From a virus: a DNA stretch of 44,959 bases. This document shows positions 35,150-44,269 of this stretch, piece after piece (the stretch's first letter is position 1; the number at the start of each line of letters is the position of its first letter). Where the stretch lies: positions 1-44,959 of the IMG/VR virus record IMGVR_UViG_3300004774_000005; one strand, written 5' to 3'. The notes beneath the pieces are model-generated. The model saw nothing but the letters and a program-made list of their open reading frames with translations. It did not search any database and had not been told where the DNA came from. The position numbers were made by a program, and so were the translations under genes.

Positions 35150-37015
35150 CTACTTTGCTGATCCCCAAGTCGGACCGACTTCCACATCGCACCGGCTTGG
35201 GACTTCCAGCTTCACTGCTTCCATCATGATCTGCGCAGCGGCCTGCGCCTCTTCCCTGCTCTTAACGGACAATGCAAGCTCATCATGCACTTGCAGCATG
35301 CTCCTGATCCCCGCTTTGTGCAGCGCCACCATGGCGGACTTGACCTGATCCGCAGCCGACCCCTGTATCAACCTGTTGAGACCCTTGTAAGTCCCGCTGC
35401 GCTTGATCCGTTGCCCGTATTCCATGACTGCCTGCTCTCGCGGCAGCGCCTTGTTCACACCCCATTCCATTGGTTCCCACAAAGGGAACCTACACTTGCG
35501 GCCCAGCAGCGTGCGGATGCTCCCGTTGGACGTGGGGCTATCTATGCGCTTCATGACCGCATTGACCGTGCCCTTAAGGAACGGCACATTGTGGTGAAAC
35601 TTGGTGATCAATTCATCAGCCTCGCTGATGTGCAAGTCCAACTGGTTGGCCAGCTTGCCCTTGCCCATACCGTACATCAACCCTAAGCCAATTGTCTTGG
35701 CAGACTTGCGGCCAATTCCCGCCATGTCGGCCACCATCTGGTGAAAGTCAGTGTTAGGGTTTTCCCTATAGGCGTTTACCATTACATCGGCCCCGGGCAA
35801 ATCCAAGAGGCTTGCATAGTGGACCAGCAGTCTAGGTTCTTGAGAACTAAAGTCATTCGATGCCCAAAGCTCCCCCTCTTCCGGCAGGAACAAGTTACGC
35901 ACCATAGGGCCAATGATTTCGTGGCGGGCGGGTACTTGCTGGAGGTTGGGGTTGGCCATGGACAGCCGTCCTGTAACCGTGCCCCCATCATCACTGCGCA
36001 TCTGATTGACGTGCGGGTGGATGCGGCCTGTCTTGGCGCTGAACTCAAGGTAGGGCTGTAGGAACGTGCTATGGGTCTTGTTGGTCTCACGGGCTTCCAC
36101 AATCATCTTGGCAACAGGGTGACTGCATGACTCCAAGAAGCTCTTGGTAAAGCTCGGCGCACCGGCCTCGGTCTTGGCGTAGGGGAGCCCCAGCTTGTCA
36201 AAGGCGGAGGCAATGCTTTGTGGAGTCCAGATATCCACAGAGTTACCCACAAGGTTGCGCATGTGCGTATAAAGCTCCTTCTCCCGCTTTTTGAGCTTAT
36301 CCATCAGCATCTCACAGTTATGTCTGTCAAAGCGGATGCCACGACGAGTCATATCCAGCAGCACAGGGAACACAGCAGTTTCTAAGTCAAAAATAGATTC
36401 GACTTCTTCTTGTCTCATCTTTATCTTTAGTGCTTGCCAAAGTTTTAAAGTTAAGGCAGCATCTTGCTCGGCGTAGTCGCCCACATACATGGCGGGCAGC
36501 TTCCACAGCTCCTTCTTTGGATGCACACCAAAGTCGGCTGCGGCCATCTTCAATCCGGTTTCCGACTTGGTCTCTTGTAGGTAGTCGTAGCCAAGGGAGT
36601 TGAGGGAGAAACTGAAGCGATTTTCGTCAATGAGTGGCGCTGCAAGCATCGTGTCCACGATACGGCCATTGATGGTAAATCCGCTGGCGTAAAGCCACCC
36701 TGTGTCATAGGCTGCGTTATGCATGACCTTTGTTGCGGAGGTGGAGAGGATTTCTTGTATCCAGCGATCAACTCGGGATTTGTCAAGGTTACCACCGCCT
36801 TGATGGGCAATAGGGTAATAGCCGGACCATCCGTCCACAGCAACAGCGTAACCAACAATAAAACCATCGTTTCTGGGCCAGCCCGGTCCAAAAGATTCCA
36901 TATTTGGGTCACAGGTTTCGAGGTCAATTGCAATCTCCTTGGCGGTGGATAAGTTGGGAAATGTGTCTGGGGCAACCCACTCGCAAGGGGTGGGAAATAA
37001 TGGCATGGTCTTCAT
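35150..37015 (-). CDS. PolA-family DNA polymerase with 3'-5' exonuclease
   Basis: This 621-residue protein has an exonuclease domain (AIDLETCD with D31/E33, HNAAYD near 99-104, YAEQDAAL near 181-188) and a family A polymerase domain. Motif A is SNDFSSQEPRLL (D388), motif B is RKSAKTIGLGLMYG (436-449) and motif C is QVHDELAL (H577-D578-E579). The residue matching E. coli Phe762 is Leu444. It lacks a 5'-nuclease domain, as usual for phage replicases. The start overlaps the stop of the helicase gene (ATGA) and has AAGGATTCAAGATATG. It is the last gene of the replication operon. Confidence 0.93.
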   Translation of the reverse strand: MKTMPLFPTPCEWVAPDTFPNLSTAKEIAIDLETCDPNMESFGPGWPRNDGFIVGYAVAVDGWSGYYPIAHQGGGNLDKSRVDRWIQEILSTSATKVMHNAAYDTGWLYASGFTINGRIVDTMLAAPLIDENRFSFSLNSLGYDYLQETKSETGLKMAAADFGVHPKKELWKLPAMYVGDYAEQDAALTLKLWQALKIKMRQEEVESIFDLETAVFPVLLDMTRRGIRFDRHNCEMLMDKLKKREKELYTHMRNLVGNSVDIWTPQSIASAFDKLGLPYAKTEAGAPSFTKSFLESCSHPVAKMIVEARETNKTHSTFLQPYLEFSAKTGRIHPHVNQMRSDDGGTVTGRLSMANPNLQQVPARHEIIGPMVRNLFLPEEGELWASNDFSSQEPRLLVHYASLLDLPGADVMVNAYRENPNTDFHQMVADMAGIGRKSAKTIGLGLMYGMGKGKLANQLDLHISEADELITKFHHNVPFLKGTVNAVMKRIDSPTSNGSIRTLLGRKCRFPLWEPMEWGVNKALPREQAVMEYGQRIKRSGTYKGLNRLIQGSAADQVKSAMVALHKAGIRSMLQVHDELALSVKSREEAQAAAQIMMEAVKLEVPSRCDVEVGPTWGSAK

Positions 37016-38514
37016 ATCTTGAATCCTTTTTCAATGTGTTTAGGCAGCACCAAGTGCAGGGTTTGTTTTGCCCGGGTGATGCCCACGTAGAACAACCGGT
37101 GTACGTTGTCAGGGTTGCGGGCATATTCTTTGGCAAACTTTGGGGACAGGTCCATGAGCAGCAGGACGTGGTCCGCCTCGCCGCCTTTGGCTCCATGAAT
37201 GGTGGATAACCTGATCCTCGGCGCTTGATTCAGTTTCACCCCACGGCGCAGCAGGGCAATCATGTACTCCTTTGTATCGTCAGCAATCTTGGTCAGCGCT
37301 TCATGCCAAATAACATCAGTCAGCAGGCCAAAATTGTCTTTCAGTGTTTGCATGTTGTATAGCGCAGAGCTATCCCCGCTGCGAAAGGTCTTGTGGCCTC
37401 GGGCCACGGCACTCGCATCGAGATACCGGTAAATAGATGCGACCTGATCCCCCAGCACTTCGCCACCACGGCGTAATCGCTCCCAGTTGATGACGGCGTT
37501 GGCCGCTGGCTGGGATAGGCTAGGGATGCCGTTGCGCTCAAACAGGATGCCCATTCCCTTAAGCCACTCATGCACGGGATTGAGCATGTAGTTGGTGCTG
37601 GCCATGATCAACCACTGGCCTTGGCTCACATCCACATCTTCAAAACGGTAGTAGCTTAGAACGCTGCCCTCGCTGTCACGAGACTTCCAAGTCTTTTGCT
37701 GTCGCTCCCTGATCCGGTGCACGATAGCATCGGCCAGCGTATGGATGCGCATAGGTACACGGTAGGACTGATCAAGGATGGTCACGGAGCCTTCAAATGA
37801 CAAGAAACTCTTGACATCAGCACCCGCCCATGTGAACACAGCTTGGTCATCATCTCCTGCTAAGAAAGTGCGCTTGGCCCGTGAGGCGAGGGCCTCGACC
37901 AGTTGCCATTGAATGCGCGATAGATCTTGCGCTTCATCTACAATTAAAACTTCCAGCGAGGGCAATCTGGAAGGCTCAGCTACGACCATTTCTAAGAGGT
38001 CTGTGAAGTCCAGTAGGTTGTGTGCATGCTTGTAGTGCCGGTAGGTGCGCTCCACAAACTCAAAGTGATGCCATTCAATGTCCATACCGGACTGGTTGTA
38101 GTGGGTGCGTAAATCTTGGCCCTTAATCCGCGCAAGGTTGACTTCGTTCAGGATAGGGTTATCCGCCTTGACAAAGCCCATCTCTTCATCTTTGGTCAAG
38201 TCAATGTCGATCCCAGCTTCTGCCGCAAACTCTTTGAAGTGCGCAGGCTGCATGATGTCATCGGTCTTCGTACCAAGGCAGCGAAATGCAAGGCTGTGAA
38301 GCGTACGGAAGTATGGGAAATCCGTACGGGCATTGAGCGCCGGGAATTTTTCAATTGCCCTGTCCCGCGCTTCGTTGGCAGCCTTTCTGGTGAAAGAAAA
38401 GTAGCCAATACTAAGCGGTGATGTACCGGCCACAAGCTCGGCATCCACTACGTTGAGTAGGTATGTCGTTTTGCCTGTGCCGGGGGGCCCAAATATCTTT
38501 CTGATATCAGGCAT
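37012..38514 (-). CDS. UvrD/Rep-like SF1 helicase
   Basis: This 500-residue protein shows the SF1 motifs in order: GPPGTGKTT at 9-17 (I), TRKAANEARDRA (Ia), VDEAQDLSRIQW near 169 (II), GDDDQAVFTWAGAD (III), DQSYRVP (IV), STIHGAKGGEADHV (V) and VGITRAKQTLHLV (VI). It is shorter than cellular UvrD, closer to phage enzymes such as T4 Dda. It should unwind DNA ahead of, or clear proteins for, the polymerase encoded just downstream with ATGA overlap. It overlaps the 82-residue gene by 8 bases. Confidence 0.92.
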   Translation of the reverse strand: MPDIRKIFGPPGTGKTTYLLNVVDAELVAGTSPLSIGYFSFTRKAANEARDRAIEKFPALNARTDFPYFRTLHSLAFRCLGTKTDDIMQPAHFKEFAAEAGIDIDLTKDEEMGFVKADNPILNEVNLARIKGQDLRTHYNQSGMDIEWHHFEFVERTYRHYKHAHNLLDFTDLLEMVVAEPSRLPSLEVLIVDEAQDLSRIQWQLVEALASRAKRTFLAGDDDQAVFTWAGADVKSFLSFEGSVTILDQSYRVPMRIHTLADAIVHRIRERQQKTWKSRDSEGSVLSYYRFEDVDVSQGQWLIMASTNYMLNPVHEWLKGMGILFERNGIPSLSQPAANAVINWERLRRGGEVLGDQVASIYRYLDASAVARGHKTFRSGDSSALYNMQTLKDNFGLLTDVIWHEALTKIADDTKEYMIALLRRGVKLNQAPRIRLSTIHGAKGGEADHVLLLMDLSPKFAKEYARNPDNVHRLFYVGITRAKQTLHLVLPKHIEKGFKI

Positions 38515-38755
38515 TTGGGGTCAAGCAAAAATAATCATCTGGCCAAGCAAGGATGGGGGTATCTGGCCCTACATAGGAGTTCTCAATATTGGATTCAATA
38601 AACTCCCGCGCTTCGTCAGCAGCCATGCCATCGCGCCGTTGCAATATCCATCGGATGGCCTCGGCGTTGTAGACAAGGACCTGTACACGTTCGTTGCCAT
38701 TCCAAATAAATGCTGGGCCGATGATGGCGGGCCCGTAGCCATCTAACTGTTTCAA
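38507..38755 (-). CDS. Small replication-operon protein
   Basis: This 82-residue protein begins MKQLDGYGPAIIGPAFIWNG and has NERVQVLVYNAEAIRWILQR, DGMAADEAREFIESNIENSY and VGPDTPILAWPDD. I remember this 'G.A...W.NG..V.VLVY....I...L...DGM...EA.E....NIE.AYVG..TP' layout from small proteins in replication operons of several phages. Function is unknown. It overlaps the helicase gene by 8 bases and the primase gene by 4. Confidence 0.75.
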   Translation of the reverse strand: MKQLDGYGPAIIGPAFIWNGNERVQVLVYNAEAIRWILQRRDGMAADEAREFIESNIENSYVGPDTPILAWPDDYFCLTPNA

Positions 38756-40287
38756 AATGGACTCCCTTCTTTACGAATGGTGTTTGTCTCAAACGGAGCA
38801 TCTTGCTTAGTAAAGCATGGGATTCTCCAGCATCGGGTAGCCCGCGATTTTAGGAACAATGAGATAGGCTCCCCGCCAAGATCACGGATGCGCTGTGCAA
38901 TCTTGGGAGCGGTAAGGCCCATGAAGTTGTTGCGCTTTAAATGCGCCATCAGGTCTTTCATCCTGAAATAGGTCTTGGCTTCAGTATCGTCTGTCCATGG
39001 ACGGCCCATGAGTAATTCATCACGATCCAACGCTTGCTGCATGTGCGTTGTGAATTCTTCTAAAAGGTCCATGAACTGACCAGTTACGCTGGTGTCTTCG
39101 CTGGCCTCGACGATCTGTTCTGTCTCCACCATCTCTTTGAGCAGGGAATTGAGCATGGTCTCCCAATCCTGCTTGCGCAAGGTAGGCGGCACAATGTTCA
39201 GGCGCTCTAAGCATGCCTTTTGAAACGCCATTTGGTTGAACAAGTTGTCGGTCTCCAACTCCACCCTACGGCCATTGATATCTAAGAACCACAGCGGCGG
39301 CTCACTGGCGTATTTAGACAGGGAACTGATCTTTGGTGCATCGGGGCCGGACGAGCCAATCCCAAACTTGCGGCTTCTGCACAGGCCGGAATTACAAAAG
39401 GAATTAAGCGGGCTATCCTTGCACTTGTACAGGTATTCTTTCTTGTTCAACTGCTTCAGGATGACCTGAGCTTCGTTGTTGGGTAGCGGTGGAGAGACAT
39501 ACTTGTGGTTGTATTCCATCAGCTTGTCCTCCCATGTGGTGGGCGATGCCTTTTTGAGGAACACCCCTATGTTGAACAGACCGTTGTTTCTTGTGCCCTC
39601 AGGGAATCCCTGCGCACACAGCGCTTGCAGGCATGGTGGGCCGTCCTTGATGGGGCTTTCGGCCTGCTTGGGTGGCTCAGGGTAGCTCAGTGGCACTGCC
39701 TGCGCATTGGCTTCGTACAGGGCAAAGAATTGATCTAGCGTGGCAGCAGAGCCATCAAGATTAAAAGCATAACGTGTGCCGTTATCACCTGCAAAATAAG
39801 GCAGATTTAGAAAGTTACCCGTGTCACCACGTTCAACCAAAATCTCAGCTTGCTTAGGAAATATTTCCCGGCCAGCCTCACCCAGCAATGCAGCCGCATT
39901 GTTCAGGTAATGCTGCATGTCGGCAGCAGGTATCGGTTCCCGTACAAAAAGGAAAACGTGCGCTCCGCCAGACTTACTCCGGCACACTACCAAAGGTAGG
40001 CCTAGCGCTTCAATTCTTTGTACAAGGCCCTTGTGATCAATGGGATACTGATCAATATCAATACAGCCCCATATGCAGCTATTATCAGAGCGAATAGGGA
40101 TGATACCAAGACTAGGCTCAACACCGTCAAGATGTTTAATCCAAAGTTCTTCAATGGGTGGCTTGCGAACCACTGTGGCCTTACCCGCTTGTTTTCCATC
40201 ACCGCGCTCCGATTTGATTACGTATGTCCCATAGGCAATATCCAGCCCGCTGAATATCGCCCTAAATTTTTCAAGTTGTTCTTGCAT
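38752..40287 (-). CDS. AEP-type primase (TOTE-primase-like)
   Basis: This 511-residue protein has an archaeo-eukaryotic primase core: GCIDIDQYPID with D77 and D79 (metal-binding DxD), VVCRSKSGGAHVFLFV with the S-x-H of motif II (H110), and FPKQAEILVERGDTGNFLNL. From about 210 it continues into a PriCT-like helical part with a Cys cluster (YKCKDSPLNSFCNSGLCRS). The C-terminal third is helical, with MKDLMAHLKRNNFMGLTAPK, perhaps a winged helix. It would make primers for the PolA-type replicase. The lineage resembles the TOTE conflict primases and phage LigD-like primases, from memory. No DnaB-like helicase is present. Confidence 0.85.
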   Translation of the reverse strand: MQEQLEKFRAIFSGLDIAYGTYVIKSERGDGKQAGKATVVRKPPIEELWIKHLDGVEPSLGIIPIRSDNSCIWGCIDIDQYPIDHKGLVQRIEALGLPLVVCRSKSGGAHVFLFVREPIPAADMQHYLNNAAALLGEAGREIFPKQAEILVERGDTGNFLNLPYFAGDNGTRYAFNLDGSAATLDQFFALYEANAQAVPLSYPEPPKQAESPIKDGPPCLQALCAQGFPEGTRNNGLFNIGVFLKKASPTTWEDKLMEYNHKYVSPPLPNNEAQVILKQLNKKEYLYKCKDSPLNSFCNSGLCRSRKFGIGSSGPDAPKISSLSKYASEPPLWFLDINGRRVELETDNLFNQMAFQKACLERLNIVPPTLRKQDWETMLNSLLKEMVETEQIVEASEDTSVTGQFMDLLEEFTTHMQQALDRDELLMGRPWTDDTEAKTYFRMKDLMAHLKRNNFMGLTAPKIAQRIRDLGGEPISLFLKSRATRCWRIPCFTKQDAPFETNTIRKEGSPF

Positions 40288-40368
40288 CAGGCATCTCTAT
40301 AAGGTGGGGGTACTCGCTGCACCGATGGCTTAGAGCCGATGTACCGGCATCCGCTTTCCCCCCGAAAA

Positions 40369-41139
40369 TCAGAACGGTACTGTTGCGCCTGATGAGGCGA
40401 CATCCTCATCAGCGTGCTTGACTTTCACGTCACCGGCATTAACCGATTGCGCAAATGCCTTGGCAGCTTGATAGACGTTCATGTCTTCAATCGGCCCAAT
40501 ACGCTCAACTTCCCAGCCATACCATTTACCCTTGTCGTTGGACTCAGCCTGTGTCGTTAGACGATACAGGTGCGAGTACATCGGAGGTGTGTACGGCCCG
40601 TTCTTGCCCATAAGCTTGGTGGACATCATCATGGAATTCCATTTACGCGACTTCTTCAGTTGCGTGGACTTCATGGTGATCAAGGCAGGCTCAGGAATGC
40701 CATCATCGCTCATGACCATCACGTAGTGGTTGGCCGTGTTTTCAATGTAGTTTCCGTTGTCAAGGTAGTCCTTGTTGTCCCCCGGTTCGCGGTGCGTGCG
40801 GCTCAATACATCAGACGTGGCCGGGTAGATGGCGATAGGAGCGCCTGAACCCACTCCGCGAGGAGCCCACTCGATGTACTGACGTACATACTGGCAAGGC
40901 ACGACAATCAAGCCTTTCTTGCCGTCATACAACGCGCCAGTGACGGTGTTGTAGACCATACCGGGCATTGCACCATCTACTTCACCTACCTCGGGAGAGG
41001 TGTTGGTCAAGAGTCGGAGAAACGGAAGCGCAAAGTCATCCTGATTCATCGACTCAAAGCCACCCGATGCGTCCTGTTCAAAGTCACTGGACAATACGAT
41101 TGCGTTGTCCGCTTTTGCTGCTACTTCATTTTTAGCCAT
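40369..41139 (-). CDS. Putative single-stranded DNA-binding protein
   Basis: This 256-residue protein begins MAKNEVAAKADNAIVLSSDF and has FALPFLRLLTNTSPEVGEVD, a beta-rich core (GMVYNTVTGALYDGKKGLIV and VPCQYVRQYIEWAPRGVGSG), AYDGKK-type loops and a Ser/Asp-rich acidic C-terminus ADEDVASSGATVPF. An OB-like beta core with an acidic tail ending in a hydrophobic residue (VPF) is typical of phage SSB proteins. The family match is from memory and no fold search was possible. It sits in the replication operon, with AAGGAAATTGAATCATG. Confidence 0.7.
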   Translation of the reverse strand: MAKNEVAAKADNAIVLSSDFEQDASGGFESMNQDDFALPFLRLLTNTSPEVGEVDGAMPGMVYNTVTGALYDGKKGLIVVPCQYVRQYIEWAPRGVGSGAPIAIYPATSDVLSRTHREPGDNKDYLDNGNYIENTANHYVMVMSDDGIPEPALITMKSTQLKKSRKWNSMMMSTKLMGKNGPYTPPMYSHLYRLTTQAESNDKGKWYGWEVERIGPIEDMNVYQAAKAFAQSVNAGDVKVKHADEDVASSGATVPF

Positions 41140-41155
41140 GATTCAATTTCCTTTT

Positions 41156-41713
41156 TCATGCTGATTTGATGGTTGCCTTTTGGCCGATGTACACGCCAAA
41201 AAGCTCTGTAGGGAACTCGCTTCCACGTTCCACTTGCTCACGAACCCAAGCTTTCAAGGTCATGGGTTCGATCTTCTGCGCTTGCTCGACTGGATAGTTT
41301 TGCTCACGCAGTTGATTCAGTAATGTGTCGCACAGGCCGTCTTCTCCACGACCAAAACGTACGGACACGGTGTTTTTGATGATGTCATCAAAACCGTTAT
41401 CGCGCAGCCACTCATAGGCCTTCGCACGGTTCTCTTCCCTTATGCTTGCGCTGTAAAAAGGCTTCACATCGATCATGCTGCCATCGGCCATCTTGAATGA
41501 TTTCATGCCCAACTCAGACAGCATGGCGGGGATGGTTTCTTCCAACAGTTTGCGGTACTGATCTTGGCGCTCTTTAAGCACTAAGTTCATGTCCTCAATC
41601 TCTTTCTCCAACTCTTTGGCCCGCTTGGCCAAAGCTCCAACAGAGGATAGGTCTTCGTTCTTTACAACCAAAGCGCCTGCGTCCTCTTCGAACAGCGAAT
41701 TCATATCAGTCAT
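41156..41713 (-). CDS. Coiled-coil protein of the replication operon
   Basis: This 185-residue protein begins MTDMNSLFEEDAGALVVKNE. A coiled coil runs about residues 25-60 (ALAKRAKELEKEIEDMNLVL and KERQDQYRKLLEETIP), followed by ELGMKSFKMADGSMIDVKPF and a beta-rich half with TVSVRFGRGEDGLCDTLLNQ. This layout of a coiled coil plus a 'M.....DG....V' beta unit is that of small phage proteins annotated DUF7173, from memory. It overlaps the start region of the next gene by 8 bases. A role as a recombination or SSB partner is possible. Confidence 0.7.
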   Translation of the reverse strand: MTDMNSLFEEDAGALVVKNEDLSSVGALAKRAKELEKEIEDMNLVLKERQDQYRKLLEETIPAMLSELGMKSFKMADGSMIDVKPFYSASIREENRAKAYEWLRDNGFDDIIKNTVSVRFGRGEDGLCDTLLNQLREQNYPVEQAQKIEPMTLKAWVREQVERGSEFPTELFGVYIGQKATIKSA

Positions 41714-42050
41714 CTTGCTCTCCTTTCTCGGTGATGTCCAAACGGACGGGAATATACATCTTTTCTCGGCGGTCCCACTTTAACGCAGTGTATCGGCCTG
41801 AGTTATAGGCTGCGGCTATCGAACAGGCTAAACCGATAGCTACAGGGTCTCCGGTCAGGAGCAGAAAATCATTGTTGTTATACCCCCTCAACTTGCGCTT
41901 TAGCATCCGCACTGCCGGGGCAGTGGAGAATGCAATTTGCGTATTGAAGGGCAGCAGAACAACCATGTCGCCAAAAGACATTGCCGAAGCAATATCGTGA
42001 TTTGGCATCTCTTGCACAATAAACACACGGGGGTCAGTTTTTATGGTCAC
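41706..42050 (-). CDS. First gene of the replication operon, GTG start
   Basis: This 114-residue protein starts at GTG 42050 with AAGAAAGGATAACGTAACGTG. It begins MTIKTDPRVFIVQEMPNHDI and contains SFGDMVVLLPFNTQIAFSTA, KRKLRGYNNNDFLLLTGDPV and RYTALKWDRREKMYIPVRLD. I remember this 'VF.VQE ...VVLLP ... L....DDD.LL..GDP..I..A......G....L.WDRR...Y' pattern from a family in replication operons of many phages, without known function. The near-consensus sigma-70 promoter lies 32 bp upstream. Confidence 0.75.
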   Translation of the reverse strand: MTIKTDPRVFIVQEMPNHDIASAMSFGDMVVLLPFNTQIAFSTAPAVRMLKRKLRGYNNNDFLLLTGDPVAIGLACSIAAAYNSGRYTALKWDRREKMYIPVRLDITEKGEQDD

Positions 42051-42081
42051 GTTACGTTATCCTTTCTTAAAACGTACGATC

Positions 42082-42109
42082 AGTGTACAATAGTTTTTCC
42101 GGTTGTCAA
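42082..42109 (-). promoter_or_regulatory. Sigma-70 promoter of the replication operon
   Basis: On the minus strand a perfect TTGACA (42104-42109) is followed after 16 bp by TACACT (42082-42087). It would start near 42075 and drive 42050 down to 35150. On the plus strand TACAAT at 42086-42091 overlaps the -10 and could serve the SNF2 gene, so the two promoters would compete. GTAC-type half-sites in the 42074-42089 stretch are a possible operator. Confidence 0.75.
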
Positions 42110-42128
42110 CACAGAAAGTGAGAAAGTT

Positions 42129-43580
42129 ATGGATTATTTTTTATCTGCCTACCCGTATAGGTATAAACCCTTCCTCCATCAAGCTGCCTATTTAGAGCGG
42201 TTTTGGGAGGAGAAAGAAGTCGCGCTGTTCGCAGACATGGGCACGGGCAAGAGCTTCATGCTCATCAACAATGCCGCCCTGCTCTACGACAAGGGCAAGA
42301 TTGACTCCATGCTGGTGGTGGCTCCCAAGGGGGTGTACAGGAACTGGTACACGAGTGAGCTACCCAAGCACCTCCCGGACCACGTTCCTCGGTCCATTGC
42401 CTGTTGGTCTCCCACCCCGCGCAAGGCAGAGAAAGCAGAGATGGATGCCATGATGAATTCGGTGGACACGATGCGCATCCTGATCATGAACGTGGAGGCG
42501 TTCAGCACGGAGAAAGGCTCTGCCTTTGCCAAGCTGTTTTTGCGGGTTACCAAGTGCTTCATGGCTATTGACGAAAGCACCACCATCAAGACACACACGG
42601 CCAAGCGTACCAAGAGCATTGTGCATGTCGGCAAGGAAGCGCGGTATCGCCGTATTGCCACCGGTTCCCCCGTCACCAAGAGCCCGCTGGACCTGTACGC
42701 CCAGTGCGAGTTTCTTGGCCCTGACTGCCTCAATGCAAGCAGCTACTACGCCTTCCAAGCGCGGTACGCGGTCCTCGTAGAACGCAAGATGGCGACCCAT
42801 ACATTTAAACAAATTGTCGGCTACCGCAGGCTGGATGAATTGCAGGAAAAGCTCAACGATTTTGCCTTCCGTGTGACTAAGGAAGAGTGCCTTGATCTGC
42901 CCGACAAGATCTACACCCGCAGGGATGTGGAATTGACCAAGGAGCAACAGACTTACTACGATCAAATGAAGCTCATGGCGCTGGCCGTGATTGACGGTGA
43001 TTTGATGTCTACCAACAATGCGTTGACACAACTCATGCGCCTGCATCAAATTGTTTGCGGCCACATCAAATTAGATGACGGCAGGCAACTTGATATTCCC
43101 AGCAACCGGATTACTGAACTGATGGCCGCGCTGGAGGAAACCAGCGGCAAAGTCATCATCTGGGCCAACTACCGAAAGGACATCGAGAACATCAAGCTGG
43201 CTTTGCAAAAAGAGTACGGCATGACCTCTGTGGCTACCTACTTTGGGGACACCGAGGCTGAGGATCGGCAGGAAATTGTCACCAAGTTTCAAGACCCAAG
43301 CAGTGAGCTACGCTTCTTTGTCGGCAACCCCCGCACAGGCGGCTATGGGCTGACGCTCACTGCTGCCAATGTGGTGATCTACTACAGCAACAGCTTTGAT
43401 TTGGAGGTGCGCTTACAGTCCGAGGACCGCGCTCACCGTATCGGGCAAACCAAGAACGTGACATACATCGACCTGATTGCCAAGGACACCGTGGACGAGT
43501 ATATCGTCAAGGCACTCAGGAACAAAATCAACATCGCCAGCGCAGTGCTGGGTGAAAAATTTAAAGGCTGGATCATCTAA
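42129..43580 (+). CDS. SNF2-family helicase/ATPase
   Basis: I choose the ATG at 42129 (483 residues, MDYFLSAYPYRYKPFLHQAA), which has AGAAAGTT; the open frame further upstream crosses the promoter region. Motifs are ADMGTGKS near 35-42 (I), MLVVAPKGVYRNW (Ia), MAIDESTTIKTHTAKR near 145 (II), RRIATGSPVTKSPLDLYAQ (III), GKVIIWANYRKDIE (IV), GNPRTGGYGLTLTAANVVIY (V) and SEDRAHRIGQTKNV (VI). Phage SNF2 proteins remodel protein-DNA complexes or help recombination. Here it is paired with a nuclease, overlapping it by one base. Confidence 0.92.
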   Translation: MDYFLSAYPYRYKPFLHQAAYLERFWEEKEVALFADMGTGKSFMLINNAALLYDKGKIDSMLVVAPKGVYRNWYTSELPKHLPDHVPRSIACWSPTPRKAEKAEMDAMMNSVDTMRILIMNVEAFSTEKGSAFAKLFLRVTKCFMAIDESTTIKTHTAKRTKSIVHVGKEARYRRIATGSPVTKSPLDLYAQCEFLGPDCLNASSYYAFQARYAVLVERKMATHTFKQIVGYRRLDELQEKLNDFAFRVTKEECLDLPDKIYTRRDVELTKEQQTYYDQMKLMALAVIDGDLMSTNNALTQLMRLHQIVCGHIKLDDGRQLDIPSNRITELMAALEETSGKVIIWANYRKDIENIKLALQKEYGMTSVATYFGDTEAEDRQEIVTKFQDPSSELRFFVGNPRTGGYGLTLTAANVVIYYSNSFDLEVRLQSEDRAHRIGQTKNVTYIDLIAKDTVDEYIVKALRNKINIASAVLGEKFKGWII

Positions 43581-44269
43581 TGCAACTCATCCCCATCCGC
43601 AAGCGCTATGTGTACAAAAAACTCGAAAGAATAGACACGTCATCCGGACGTGTATACGAAATAGACAAATCTGAGCGTGTGCCAAGCGTAACCAGTATTT
43701 TGTCGGAGACCAAAGATAGGACGCACTTGAAGGAGTGGGCAGCACGGGTTGGCGAGGAGCAGGCTGAGCGCATTAAGAATGAAGCAGCCACTGTTGGCAC
43801 CCATATGCACAACGTAGTTGAGCGCCTACTCTTGAACCGCGATCTACCGGCCCCGAGGACTTGGCAGGCAGTCAAGGGCTACCAGATGGGCTACAAGCTG
43901 ATTGAGGAGTTCTTCCCGCACGTCAATGAGGTATGGGGCGCGGAGATCCCGCTGTATTACCCGGGCCGCTATGCAGGCACTTCTGACTGCATTGGGGTGT
44001 ACAAGTCTGACGAGTCAATCATTGACTTTAAGCAGACCAACAAGATGAAGAAGCGCGAGTGGATTGAGGACTACTTCATCCAGTTGGCCGCTTATGCCAT
44101 GGCGCACAACAAGGTCCACGGCACGTCGATCCGGCAGGGCGTGATCATGATGGTTTCACAAGAAGGTCAAACCCAAGAGTTCCTGACTTGTGGCAGGGAG
44201 TTTGATTCCTATGGAGACAAGTGGATGCGCAGGGTAGAGGCGTTTGAGCGCCTCATTGGTAAGGATTAA
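43580..44269 (+). CDS. RecB/Cas4-type PD-(D/E)XK exonuclease
   Basis: This 229-residue protein begins MQLIPIRKRYVYKKLERIDT. The nuclease motifs are ATVGTHMHNVVERLL (H75/H77), GTSDCIGVYKSDESIIDFKQ with D136, D149 and K151, and the helix with EDYFIQLAAYAMAHNKVHG. It lacks the four-Cys iron-sulphur cluster of classical Cas4, so it is the phage exonuclease branch of the family. It probably processes DNA ends for recombination or degrades host DNA, together with the SNF2-type ATPase. The ATG shares a base with the stop of that gene (TAATG). Confidence 0.88.
   Translation: MQLIPIRKRYVYKKLERIDTSSGRVYEIDKSERVPSVTSILSETKDRTHLKEWAARVGEEQAERIKNEAATVGTHMHNVVERLLLNRDLPAPRTWQAVKGYQMGYKLIEEFFPHVNEVWGAEIPLYYPGRYAGTSDCIGVYKSDESIIDFKQTNKMKKREWIEDYFIQLAAYAMAHNKVHGTSIRQGVIMMVSQEGQTQEFLTCGREFDSYGDKWMRRVEAFERLIGKD

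Noticed and set aside
38752-43580. A complete TOTE conflict system (primase, helicase, nuclease)
   Set aside because: The primase looks TOTE-like, but the helicases and nuclease lie in separate operons on two strands and fit a normal phage replication and recombination module.
43580-44269. Cas4 as a sign of a phage CRISPR system
   Set aside because: There is no iron-sulphur Cys set, no cas1/cas2 and no repeat array. The protein is a RecB-type phage exonuclease.
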